Origin: Gemmatimonadota bacterium
GTDB lineage: Bacteria > Gemmatimonadota > Gemmatimonadetes > Longimicrobiales > Gaopeijiaceae
Length of the DNA stretch: 64,000 nucleotides
Direction: 5' to 3'
NCBI GenBank assembly: GCA_007121455.1
Contig: SKKN01000022.1
Coordinates: forward strand, 1 to 64,000
This document shows, piece by piece, positions 42,691-50,803 of this stretch. Made by a program: the position numbers and the translations under genes. The first letter of the stretch is position 1. Each line of letters opens with the position of its first letter. The notes below the pieces were generated by a model that was not told the DNA's origin, searched no databases, and saw only the letters and a list, made by a program, of their open reading frames with translations.

Positions 42691-44346
42691 TCATGGGTTT
42701 CGACCGTCCGCGTCTGGGACCCTCTTCAGAGTTCCTTCCCTGGTGTAGTTCGAGGGATATGCGCCCACCTGCAGGAGGCGTGGCCGGAGCACCCATTCGA
42801 TATGAAGCGCGTCCACCCCTCCATCCCACCCCCGGGTGAAGCGCACGAACTCCTCCCGCATCTCAGGCCTCCGCCAGACGGCCCGAAAGGTATCGTGGTG
42901 CCAATGTTCGAGGTCGGCCACCATCTCGGGGTCGTCCCAGAAGGTCAGGACCAGGCCCCCATCCTCATTCCTCGACACCCGCGCGTCCGCGTAGAGGGAG
43001 TCGTAGTACACGCCCGTGTACGCGTCGAGCGGAAGGGAAGGCTCAGCTCCTTCCTCCCTCACCGCATGAACCGAATCGCGAGACGACCGCACCGCTTCGT
43101 ATTGCTCCAGATACGCATTCCGGTAGGCGTCGTCCCACGGCCGATCCGGTTGACCCAGGAACCGGTCGATCACTCGATTGGCGACCGCGTTCATGAACCC
43201 GTTGAAGGTGTTGGTGACGACGACCACCCCCAGGTTCTCCTCCGGGACGAGGACGAGCGTGGTGTTCATGCCATCCGTCGCACCTCCATGGCTGGATGTC
43301 CGGACACCGTTGTGTGTCGAAAGCCTCCATCCGAGGCCGTACGAAGAAACGGGTCCGGCGAGGCCCCCGTCCGCGAGCGCGTTCTGCGGCCGGTGCATTT
43401 CGCGGAGCGTCTCGGGCTCGAGGAGACGGATGCCATCCACTTCACCCGGGCTTCCGAGGTGGAGTCGCATCCATGCCGTGATCTCCTGGACGCTCGTGTT
43501 GATCGACGCAGCGGGTCCTACGGCGTCGAAGTTCCGCCTCTCGATCGGGACGACTTCGCCGTCGATCTCCTGATGCGGCCAGGCCGCATTCTCCCCTTCG
43601 TCGAACGCGGTGATGCTCGTGTTGCTCCGCTCCATCCCGAGGGGCTCGAAGATGCGCGTGCGGACGAAGTCGTCCCAACTCATCCCGGCGACCGCCGGGA
43701 CGAGCTCCCCTGCGACCATGAACATCACGTTCGAATAGACGTAGCTGTCCCGAAACGCCTGTTCCGGCTCCAGGTGCCGCATCCTCCGGATAAGCTCGGA
43801 CCGGTCGCGATTCGGGAGCCACCGGATCCGGTTGCCCGTCATTCGACCGACACCTACCCGGTGCGAGAGGATATCCCGGACGGTGGTCGCCGAGGTCACG
43901 TACGGGTCGTAGAGGCGGAAGTCCGGGAGGTGCTCGATCACTGGGTCATCCCAGTCGAGGAGCCCCTCGTCGACCAGGATGCCGAGGGCACCCGCGGTGA
44001 AGGCCTTGGAGACGGAGGCGACACCGAAGAGCGTATGCTCGTCCACCGCGGCCGGATTCCCCTTTTCGAGGACCCCGTACCCCCTCGCGTGCACGACCTC
44101 ATCATCCTTCACCACCGCCACGGCGAGCCCCGGAATGCCCCACTCCGCGATGCCCCGTTCCACGAACTCATCGAAACCCTCGAGGGGTGACTGCTGTGCA
44201 AGGAGAGGCTGCGATGCCGCCGCGAGGAACAGGAAGGCGCCCACCGCCGCCCGTTGGAGGCGCAGGAGACGGCCGGGACAACCTGGCTCTCCCCTTCGTG
44301 CCGGCACCTCTCTCCCCCTCATCTGCGAATCTCCCCTCTCCACCAT
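42691..44346 (-). CDS. exported serine beta-lactamase-like hydrolase (class C fold)
   Basis: Serine hydrolase of the beta-lactamase/PBP4*-like family, exported. The 551-residue protein has a signal peptide ending near LLAQQ, the nucleophile motif SVSK (Ser111, Lys114), the YSN motif in SYVYSNVMF, and HGG in SSHGGATDGM. A C-terminal domain (about 430-551) fits the DUF3471-type tail of such enzymes. Substrate is unknown: peptides, esters or cell-wall fragments are possible; resistance should not be assumed. Start ATG 44346 follows GGAGGGAGGCG; ATG 44322 also has a good site. Confidence 0.88.
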   Translation of the reverse strand: MVERGDSQMRGREVPARRGEPGCPGRLLRLQRAAVGAFLFLAAASQPLLAQQSPLEGFDEFVERGIAEWGIPGLAVAVVKDDEVVHARGYGVLEKGNPAAVDEHTLFGVASVSKAFTAGALGILVDEGLLDWDDPVIEHLPDFRLYDPYVTSATTVRDILSHRVGVGRMTGNRIRWLPNRDRSELIRRMRHLEPEQAFRDSYVYSNVMFMVAGELVPAVAGMSWDDFVRTRIFEPLGMERSNTSITAFDEGENAAWPHQEIDGEVVPIERRNFDAVGPAASINTSVQEITAWMRLHLGSPGEVDGIRLLEPETLREMHRPQNALADGGLAGPVSSYGLGWRLSTHNGVRTSSHGGATDGMNTTLVLVPEENLGVVVVTNTFNGFMNAVANRVIDRFLGQPDRPWDDAYRNAYLEQYEAVRSSRDSVHAVREEGAEPSLPLDAYTGVYYDSLYADARVSRNEDGGLVLTFWDDPEMVADLEHWHHDTFRAVWRRPEMREEFVRFTRGWDGGVDALHIEWVLRPRLLQVGAYPSNYTREGTLKRVPDADGRNP

Positions 44347-44465
44347 CGCCTCCCTCCCCTTCGGGTCTCGACCGTCGGAGAGGAACGTACGGAGACGCTC
44401 GGGACGACGGCAAGACGGTCCCATGCCCGGAGACGTCGGCAGCGTGTGGCATTCGCCGACGTGCC

Positions 44466-44626
44466 AGTGTAGTGTCGCAGAAGTCCTGTGAGCACCGAGA
44501 GCGTCGAAGCGCCGCTCCAGCTAGGCGCGATGACGAGGCATAGCAGCGCTATTCCGAGGAAGAGCAACGACGCTGGGGCGGATGCAGCGGCGCTCGAATG
44601 CCATAGGACTTCTGCGACACTACACT
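44466..44626. mobile_element. MITE-like element with 22-bp terminal inverted repeats
   Basis: The outer 22 bases (44466-44487, beginning AGTGTAGTGTCGCAGAAGTC) are repeated perfectly and inverted at 44605-44626. Inside, a second imperfect pair (CGAAGCGCCGCT near 44508 and AGCGGCGCTCG near 44587) lets the whole 161 bp fold back on itself. There is no transposase. This is the shape of a non-autonomous insertion element or of an IS remnant with both ends. No clear target-site duplication is visible. Confidence 0.6.
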
Positions 44627-44627
44627 A

Positions 44628-44656
44628 GAGCCGGTGAGGGGCCCCCTCACCGGCTC
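44628..44656. terminator. perfect 14-bp hairpin next to the inverted-repeat element
   Basis: GAGCCGGTGAGGGG (44628-44641) and CCCCTCACCGGCTC (44643-44656) form a near loop-less perfect stem. It lies downstream of the minus-strand barrel protein gene, as a terminator stem would, but the T-run is missing: the inverted-repeat element begins one base beyond the stem. Confidence 0.5.
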
Positions 44657-44694
44657 GTCGTGGCGCCGCCTCCCGACCTGTCAGGCGGAACAGG

Positions 44695-44985
44695 TCAGTG
44701 CGTGGGCCACTCCAAGCGAACCGTCTTTCCGTTCCACTCGATCGACTCCCAGCGCTTCACCTTCTCGGGATCCCGGTAGTGAAAGGTCAAGGTCGGCTCG
44801 GCGGTCCCATCCTTTTCGAAGTATTCCACGCCATGGACCTTCCCTTCGAACCTTGCCCCTTCATCGTCTTCGAGAGAGGCATCCATACCGGTGTGCACCA
44901 TCCCCTCCTCGATCACCCCTACGAGGCCGAAGAGGTAGCGTTCCCTCAGGTTCACGGCCTGGTGTACTTCGAAGCGAGCAGCCAT
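44695..44985 (-). CDS. small beta-barrel protein, resembling EF-Tu domain 2
   Basis: The 96-residue protein (ARFEVHQAVNLRERYLFGLV, then GVIEEGMVHTGMDASLED and GKVHGVEYFE) follows the strand pattern of the second domain of translation GTPases (xVxxGxVxxGM) but has no GTPase domain. It may be a stand-alone OB/barrel fold; no function can be assigned. The ATG at 44985 has AAAGGAG 8 bases upstream. A longer open frame to 45213 is Pro/Arg-rich noise. Divergent from the dehydrogenase gene across about 208 bases. Confidence 0.7.
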   Translation of the reverse strand: MAARFEVHQAVNLRERYLFGLVGVIEEGMVHTGMDASLEDDEGARFEGKVHGVEYFEKDGTAEPTLTFHYRDPEKVKRWESIEWNGKTVRLEWPTH

Positions 44986-45193
44986 ACGAGGGCTCCTTTG
45001 CTGAGGTGGCCATGGCATCCGAGGGGGCAGGGGGCAAGAGGGGCCTGCTGGGGGTCTGGGTCCCGCTCCTCCTCCCCGACTCTCCCCTTCGTTAGAGTGT
45101 GTCCAAAGCGCACCCGAACGCAAGAAGAACGTTCGGCCCCCCATCGTGAGACCTCTGGCCCTCGGACCGACTCCCGAGTAGGATTTCTGCATC

Positions 45194-46222
45194 ATGAAAC
45201 GAATTTTCGTCACCCGGAGAATCCCCTCCGAGGGGCTCGGCCTACTGAAGGAGGCCGACGTCCGGACCGAGGTCGGTCAGAGCGACGAGGAGGCGGGGCT
45301 CTCCCGCGAGGCACTCCTCGAAGGGGTGCAGCGCGCCGACGTGCTCCTTTCGCTACTCACCGAGCGGGTGGACCGGGAGGTTCTGGAGACTCACCCTGGC
45401 CTCCTCGGGGTGGCGAACTGTGCTGTGGGATACGACAACGTGGACGTCGAGGCGGCGACGCGACTCGGGATCCCGGTCTCGAACACGCCTGGGGTACTGA
45501 CCGACACGACGGCGGACTTCACATGGGCGCTTCTGCTTTCGATCGCCCGGCGGATTCCCGAGGCCCACAGCTACACGGCAGCGGGCAAGTTCCGCCTGTG
45601 GGGCCCGAACCTCCTCCTGGGAGGGGATGTGAGCCCTGGAGGTAACGGTCGAAAGAAGGCGCTTGGAGTCGTGGGCTTCGGGCGAATCGGTGCCGCCGTG
45701 GCTCGTAGGGCCCGAGGGTTCGACATGGAGGTTCTCGTCCACACCCGGAGCGATCCGGGGCGGCTGCCGGACGAGGCGACCCGGGTGGAGCTCGATGAGT
45801 TGCTGGAGCGGAGCGACTTCGTCTCGATCCACCTCCCGCTCACAGAGGAGACGCAGCACCGGATCGGCGCCCCCGAGTTGCGGCGCATGAAGGAAACGGC
45901 CTACCTCGTGAATACGTCGCGAGGCCCCGTCGTCGATGAGAAGGCCCTGGTGGAGGCGCTCCGTGAGGGATGGATCGCTGGAGCAGCCCTCGACGTCTAC
46001 GAGCACGAGCCCCGACTCACCCCCGATCTCGCCGAGCTCGACAACGTCGTGCTGGCTCCACACATCGGAAGCGCGAGTCGGGACACGCGGAACCGAATGG
46101 CGACCATGGCCGCGGCGAATGCGCTCCACCACCTGTCGGGCAAGAAGGCTCCGAACCCCGTGAACCCGGAGGTCTACGACTCGGAGGCCTGGAGGAACCG
46201 CCGCTCCCGAGCATCGGGGTGA
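45194..46222 (+). CDS. gyaR: D-2-hydroxyacid dehydrogenase (glyoxylate/hydroxypyruvate reductase type)
   Basis: NAD(P)-dependent reduction of glyoxylate or hydroxypyruvate to glycolate or D-glycerate. The 342-residue protein has substrate-domain CAVGYDNVDV, nucleotide-binding GVVGFGRIGAAVAR, NTSRGPVVDE with the catalytic Arg-region, DVYEHEP and the catalytic His in LAPHIGSAS. Its stop overlaps the start of glycerate kinase (GTGA), which would use the D-glycerate made here. Exact substrate preference cannot be read from the sequence. Confidence 0.9.
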   Translation: MKRIFVTRRIPSEGLGLLKEADVRTEVGQSDEEAGLSREALLEGVQRADVLLSLLTERVDREVLETHPGLLGVANCAVGYDNVDVEAATRLGIPVSNTPGVLTDTTADFTWALLLSIARRIPEAHSYTAAGKFRLWGPNLLLGGDVSPGGNGRKKALGVVGFGRIGAAVARRARGFDMEVLVHTRSDPGRLPDEATRVELDELLERSDFVSIHLPLTEETQHRIGAPELRRMKETAYLVNTSRGPVVDEKALVEALREGWIAGAALDVYEHEPRLTPDLAELDNVVLAPHIGSASRDTRNRMATMAAANALHHLSGKKAPNPVNPEVYDSEAWRNRRSRASG

Positions 46223-47565
46223 CCGCTCGCTCCCCGGTGCCGCCGCCACCCGAGGAGGAGTCGGTTCCGCGGGGGGACGCGGGTCGGATCCTGCAGGCCG
46301 TGCTCCGATCGGTGGACCCGGCGCCACTCGTGGAGCAGGCGATTCGCTCCTCGACCCTTCCGACCGGGAGCCGCACGGCCCTGCTCGCTGTCGGAAAGGC
46401 AGCGTGGGGGATGGCGCAAGGCGCGGTCGCGGCGCTGGGGACGGATACGTTCTCACGCGGGATGGTGCTCCTCCCGTACGAACCTGCCTCCCCGGAAACT
46501 CTCCCCTTCCCCATCCATCGCGGAGGTCATCCGCTCCCGACGGAAGAGGGGGTGCATGGGGCGTCTCTGGCCCTGGGCATGATCCGCGCCCTCGGCCCGG
46601 ACGAGCACCTCCTTCTCCTGCTCTCCGGAGGAGGCTCGGCTCTTCTCAGTCTGCCGGCGGAGGGGCTCACGCTACCCGATCTCCGGACCGTGACTCGCCT
46701 CCTTCTCGAAGCCGGTGCCCCGATCGAGGAGCTTAATGCGGTGCGGAAACATCTCGAGCGCCTCAAGGGAGGAAGGCTCGCAGCCGAAGTCGGCGGTCGA
46801 TCCATCCTCGCCCTCGCAGTCTCCGACGTCGTGGGCGATCCGCACGACGCGATCGCATCCGGACCGGTGTCCCCCGATCCGACGACGTATCGCGAAGCGC
46901 TCGAGATCCTCGAACGGCACGGCGTCCGAGACGCCGTCCCCCCGGCCGTGATCACCCACCTCATGCGAGGCGTTCACGGTGACGTGCTGGAAACGCCCAA
47001 ACCGGGCGACCCCCGGCTGAGCACGGTGGAGTTCCGGCTCGTGGCGGGAGTCGGGCACGCGATGGAAGGAGCTGCCCGCGAGGCGAGGGGGAGAGGGTAC
47101 CGTACGCACAAGTTGAGCTCATCCCTCGAGGGGGAAGCACGCGCGACGGGGCGACGGCTGGGGGCGCTCGGTGCAAGCCTCTCCTTCTCTCAGGACGCAG
47201 GCTCACCCATCTGCCTCGTCTCGGGGGGCGAGACGACCGTGCGGGTTCGGGGAACGGGCCGGGGAGGCCGAAACCAGGAGGTCGCCCTCGGAGCCGCCCT
47301 CGAGATCGCCGACCGATCCAACGTGCTAATTGCATCGTTCGGGACGGACGGTGTGGACGGGCCGACGGACGCCGCCGGCGCGCTCGCGACGGGGAGCACC
47401 GTCCCTCGCGCCCGGATCGCCGGCCTGGATCCCGAGGCGGCGTTGCGGGAAAACGATGCCTATCCGTTTTTCCAGGCGCTCGACGACCTCTTCATCACCG
47501 GTCCCACCGGAACGAACGTGATGGATGTCCAGATCGTGCTCGTCGGTGACCGCCCGAGCGGGTGA
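46219..47565 (+). CDS. glycerate 2-kinase (MOFRL/GckA type)
   Basis: Phosphorylates D-glycerate, giving 2-phosphoglycerate for glycolysis. The 448-residue protein shows the DUF4147 domain with LAVGKAAWGMA, the HPLPTEEG and LLLSGGGSALLSLP segments, ELNAVRKHLERLKGGRLA and VSDVVGDPHDAIASGP, and the C-terminal MOFRL domain with SGGETTV, GRGGRNQEVAL and SFGTDGVDGPTDAAG. The GTG at 46219 overlaps the dehydrogenase stop. It converges with kbl. Confidence 0.92.
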   Translation: MTARSPVPPPPEEESVPRGDAGRILQAVLRSVDPAPLVEQAIRSSTLPTGSRTALLAVGKAAWGMAQGAVAALGTDTFSRGMVLLPYEPASPETLPFPIHRGGHPLPTEEGVHGASLALGMIRALGPDEHLLLLLSGGGSALLSLPAEGLTLPDLRTVTRLLLEAGAPIEELNAVRKHLERLKGGRLAAEVGGRSILALAVSDVVGDPHDAIASGPVSPDPTTYREALEILERHGVRDAVPPAVITHLMRGVHGDVLETPKPGDPRLSTVEFRLVAGVGHAMEGAAREARGRGYRTHKLSSSLEGEARATGRRLGALGASLSFSQDAGSPICLVSGGETTVRVRGTGRGGRNQEVALGAALEIADRSNVLIASFGTDGVDGPTDAAGALATGSTVPRARIAGLDPEAALRENDAYPFFQALDDLFITGPTGTNVMDVQIVLVGDRPSG

Positions 47566-47584
47566 TCCTCGAACCGCTTCCCGG

Positions 47585-48811
47585 TCACCCGCGGAAGTTC
47601 CGGAGAATCTCCAGCACGCGATCGATGTCCGCCTCCGTGTGATCGGCACAGATTTGGAACCGGATCGTCTCATCCCCCGCCGGAACGACGGGATAGGCGA
47701 GGCCGGTCGCCAGCACACCGTGATCGTACAGGTGCCCCACGATCGCTCGTGTCCGGTCCGTGTCCCGGACCACCAGCGGGACGATCGGATGCTCCCCCGG
47801 AATCGTCTCGAACCCGTGCTCCACCAGACCCTCTTCGAACCGGCGGGTGAGGCCGCGGAGACGGGCGAGGAGCGCTCTCCCTTCCCCGCTGTCCAGGAGC
47901 TGGAGCGACGCTCGGGCTGCAGCCGCTTCTCCGGGCGTGATCGGATTGGAGTAGATGTAAAAGGGGGCGGTCTCGCGAAGATACGCCGTTACGGCGGCAG
48001 AGCTGACCAGGTAGCCGCCGTTCACCCCGAGCGCCTTTCCGAGGGTGCCGACGAGGATGTCGCACGGCCCTGACCCCGAGGCTTCTTCCGTACCACGCCC
48101 CGTCTCCCCGAACGCGCCCACGCCATGGGAGTCGTCCACGGCCACGACCACGTTCTCCTGGTACCCATCGTCGTGCCTGCGCGCGATCGCCATGATCTCG
48201 TCCAGTGGTGCGTGATCCCCGCGCATGCTGAAGACCCCGTCCGTGATGACGAGAGCCCGCTCCGCTCGACCCTTCCAACGCTCGATCGCCCGCTCGAGCT
48301 CCTCCAGGCCGAGGTGTGCGTAGACCTCCTTCCCGGCGGGCCGCGCCAGACGGATCGCGTTGATGATCGAGTTGTGGTTGAGGGCGTCGCTGATCACGAC
48401 CGTCGCCTTCGTGATCAAGGGAGTCAGGGTTCCAACCACCGCGGCGTAGGCGGAACTGAAGATCATCCCCGAGGTTCGGCCGTGGAAAGTCGCGAGCGCC
48501 TCCTCCAGCTCGAGGTGGGGAGCATACGTGCCGCTGATGAACCGGACCGCGCCGGGACCCGCTCCATACTCCCGGCCGGCCCTCTCCTCCGCGCCGAGCA
48601 CCTCCTCACGGAGTGCCATCCCCAGATACGAATTCGAGTTCATCCGAATGAACGGCCGGTCTCCCTCACCTTCGAGGAACACTCGCGTCCCGTGAGCTCC
48701 CTCGGGCGGAGCGACGGCCGTGACCACATGTTCGGCGCCCTTCGCGGTGCCCTTCTCCCCCAAGGCATCCACCTCTCCTTCGAGCGTCCGTCCAAGTCGA
48801 TCAAGGGGCAT
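47585..48811 (-). CDS. kbl: 2-amino-3-ketobutyrate CoA ligase (glycine C-acetyltransferase)
   Basis: PLP enzyme that splits 2-amino-3-ketobutyrate with CoA into glycine and acetyl-CoA, the second step of threonine breakdown. The 408-residue protein has NSNSYLGMA, RFISGTYAPHLELE, DALNHNSIINAIR, VFSMRGDHAPL, DDSHGVGAFGETGRG and the PLP Lys in GTLGKALG. It starts 11 bases inside the tdh gene. Related alpha-oxoamine synthases are possible, but the tdh neighbour supports KBL. Confidence 0.94.
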   Translation of the reverse strand: MPLDRLGRTLEGEVDALGEKGTAKGAEHVVTAVAPPEGAHGTRVFLEGEGDRPFIRMNSNSYLGMALREEVLGAEERAGREYGAGPGAVRFISGTYAPHLELEEALATFHGRTSGMIFSSAYAAVVGTLTPLITKATVVISDALNHNSIINAIRLARPAGKEVYAHLGLEELERAIERWKGRAERALVITDGVFSMRGDHAPLDEIMAIARRHDDGYQENVVVAVDDSHGVGAFGETGRGTEEASGSGPCDILVGTLGKALGVNGGYLVSSAAVTAYLRETAPFYIYSNPITPGEAAAARASLQLLDSGEGRALLARLRGLTRRFEEGLVEHGFETIPGEHPIVPLVVRDTDRTRAIVGHLYDHGVLATGLAYPVVPAGDETIRFQICADHTEADIDRVLEILRNFRG

Positions 48812-49775
48812 TCCGGTACCTCCTCTCCGCAGGCGCCTTCTTCGAGAGCGTCTCCAGCATGTCCGCCACCATCCGGTCGAGGTCGTACTCCGGCTCCCAG
48901 CCCCAATCCACCCGCGCCGGCGAGTCGTCGAGCCGGTCGGGCCACGAGTCGGCGATCCGTTGCCGCACCGGATCTACTTCGTACTCGATCTCGAAGTGCG
49001 GGAGGTGGTCCCGGATCGCATCCGCGAGCATCGCAGGAGTGGCCTGGAATCCAGTGATATTGTACGCGTTCCGGGTCTGCAGCGACGCTCCCTCGGCCTC
49101 CATCAGCTCGACAGCGGCTCGGAGAACATCCGGCATGTACAGGAGGTCGAGTTGTGTGTTCGGAGCAAGAAAGCAGGTGTAGCGGCCGCCCTCGAGTGCG
49201 TGCTCGAAGATCTCCACCGCATAGTCGGTCGTCCCACCCCCCGGGGGGGCACCGTGGGAAATGACGCCCGGGTAGCGGACCCCCCGCACGTCCACTCCAA
49301 ACCTGGCGTGGTAATAGTCGCAGAGGAGCTCGCCCGTCACCTTCGTCACCCCGTAGATCGAGATCGGACGCTGCACCGTTTCCTGAGGAGCCGGATCGCG
49401 AGGCGTTCCGGGCCCGAAGGCCGCGATGGAGCTCGGTGCGAAGACGGCGCATCCACTCTCCCTCGCAACCTCGAGCACGCCAAGGAGCCCCTCGACGTTG
49501 ACCCGAAAGGTCCGCTCGGGATCATCTTCCCCAACGGCCGACAGCACCGCGGCCAGGTGGTAGACGGCGTCTGCATCGTGATCGTCCACGGCGCCCGCGA
49601 TCTCACTGCGCTCGAGGCAATTCACGCGTCGATGGGGGCCACCATCCGCGAGCGGCCCCGTGAGCGGGCGCACGTCGGTAGCCAGGACGTTCGCAGCACC
49701 GTACCGCTCCCGGAGGAATGGCACGAGATCGGAGCCGATCTGTCCCGCGGCGCCCGTGACGAGGACTCTCCTCAC
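48801..49775 (-). CDS. SDR-type L-threonine 3-dehydrogenase
   Basis: Oxidises L-threonine to 2-amino-3-ketobutyrate, which kbl uses next. The 324-residue protein is of the extended short-chain (epimerase-like) type: VLVTGAAGQIGSDLV, HLAAVLSAVGEDDP, SSIAAFGP, catalytic SIYGVTKVTGELL (Tyr and Lys) and RYPGVISHGAPPGGGTTDYA, a phrase typical of SDR threonine dehydrogenases rather than the zinc-dependent Tdh of E. coli. No signal peptide. The overlap with kbl confirms coupling. Confidence 0.9.
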   Translation of the reverse strand: MRRVLVTGAAGQIGSDLVPFLRERYGAANVLATDVRPLTGPLADGGPHRRVNCLERSEIAGAVDDHDADAVYHLAAVLSAVGEDDPERTFRVNVEGLLGVLEVARESGCAVFAPSSIAAFGPGTPRDPAPQETVQRPISIYGVTKVTGELLCDYYHARFGVDVRGVRYPGVISHGAPPGGGTTDYAVEIFEHALEGGRYTCFLAPNTQLDLLYMPDVLRAAVELMEAEGASLQTRNAYNITGFQATPAMLADAIRDHLPHFEIEYEVDPVRQRIADSWPDRLDDSPARVDWGWEPEYDLDRMVADMLETLSKKAPAERRYRNAP

Positions 49776-49784
49776 CGCGCGGGC

Positions 49785-50803
49785 CTACCGACCCGCGGCG
49801 GTCGGATCGGACTCCAGGAACCGGATGAGCTCGGGGTGGAAGAGCTCCGGCGCCTTTAGATGGGGGTTGTGGCCGACGTCCTCGAAGAGGATGAGGTCCC
49901 CCCGGGGAAACGCCTCGGCCGTTTGACGTGCCAGCTCCGGAAAGTCGGGCCCGTCCTCCTCCCCGCCGATCACCAGAGCCGGCGCTTCGATGTGCTGCCA
50001 CTCGTAGACGATCGGCTCCGTATAGATCATCTGTTGGTTCAGCGCCCGCACCCGTGCGAGGCGCGGCCAATCGGAGCTCAGAGTCCATCCGTAGTGGATG
50101 CGAATGTACCGCTCGTACTCGTCCTTCCACTCGACGTAGTAGCGCTCCTGACCCTGCCGGATCTGGTCGTAGCTCCGGTCCAGGTTCGCCCGGTACACGT
50201 CGTCGGTGTCACGCCATGAACGACCGAGCCGCGAGTCGGTCTTGCCGATCATGTTCACGAGAGCGAGATGCGTGGTTCGGTCGGGATAGGAAAACGCGAA
50301 GCGAGTGGCGACCATTCCCCCCATCGAGTGACCGACCACGGCCACCTCATCGACGCCGAGCTCGTCGAGGATCCGCAGCGTGTTCGCGGCCTTCTCGTGG
50401 AGCGAGTACGGAATGATGGGCTTCGACGATCGTCCGTACCCGATCTGGTCCGGAACGACCACACGAAAACCCTGTTCGATCAGCGCCTCGATCGTGCCTG
50501 CCCAATACTCCCCGAAGAAGTTCATGCCATGGAGGAGAACCACGGTCCGGCCGTTGGGTGTCCCCGTCGGAGGGACGTCCATGTAGGCCATCCGGACGTC
50601 CGTTCCATGGAGATGGAAAGGGAGGTACCGGACCTCGTGTCGTGCGGGTACGGGACGTCCTCGAGGTTGATGCTGACCGGCGCGTAGACCGCCGGCGCCT
50701 CCGACTGGGCACTCAGCGCCGGGGCGGAGAGCGCCAGGCTCGTGAGCACTGCGGCGTCGAGTGGGGCCCGCCCTGTCGTGAGGCGTCGTGCGGGAGTGCT
50801 CAT
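49785..50803 (-). pseudogene. exported alpha/beta hydrolase broken by a 5-bp tandem duplication
   Basis: The gene begins at ATG 50803 (GGAGGAGGG before it, ATGA overlap with the upstream gene) with a signal peptide and reads to VPYPHD, then leaves frame at CACGACACGA (50644-50635 on the minus strand), a duplicated CACGA. Removing one copy joins VPYPH to EVRYLPFHLHGTDVRMAYMD and gives one continuous protein of about 337 residues. The catalytic part is intact: HGMNFFGEYW, nucleophile VGHSMGGM, acid GGEEDG, and VGHNPHL. An internal ATG at 50591 could still make a cytoplasmic 268-residue hydrolase. Natural mutation or assembly error cannot be told apart here. Confidence 0.8.

Larger units (their letters stand above)
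44347..44694. other. 348-base gene-free region with an inverted-repeat element
   Basis: Between the hydrolase start and the stop of the small barrel protein gene. It holds the 161-bp inverted-repeat element (44466-44626), the adjoining perfect hairpin (44628-44656) and the pyrimidine-rich leader of the hydrolase gene. No convincing reading frame is present. Confidence 0.7.

Noticed and set aside
42691-44346. Antibiotic-resistance beta-lactamase
   Set aside because: The SxxK, YSN and HGG motifs only show the wider serine hydrolase family with a DUF3471-like tail; no evidence for resistance.
44319-44567. Small minus-strand frame beginning with a hydrophobic stretch across the inverted-repeat element
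   Set aside because: Short, reads through the terminal repeat, no transposase-like motif; taken as chance.
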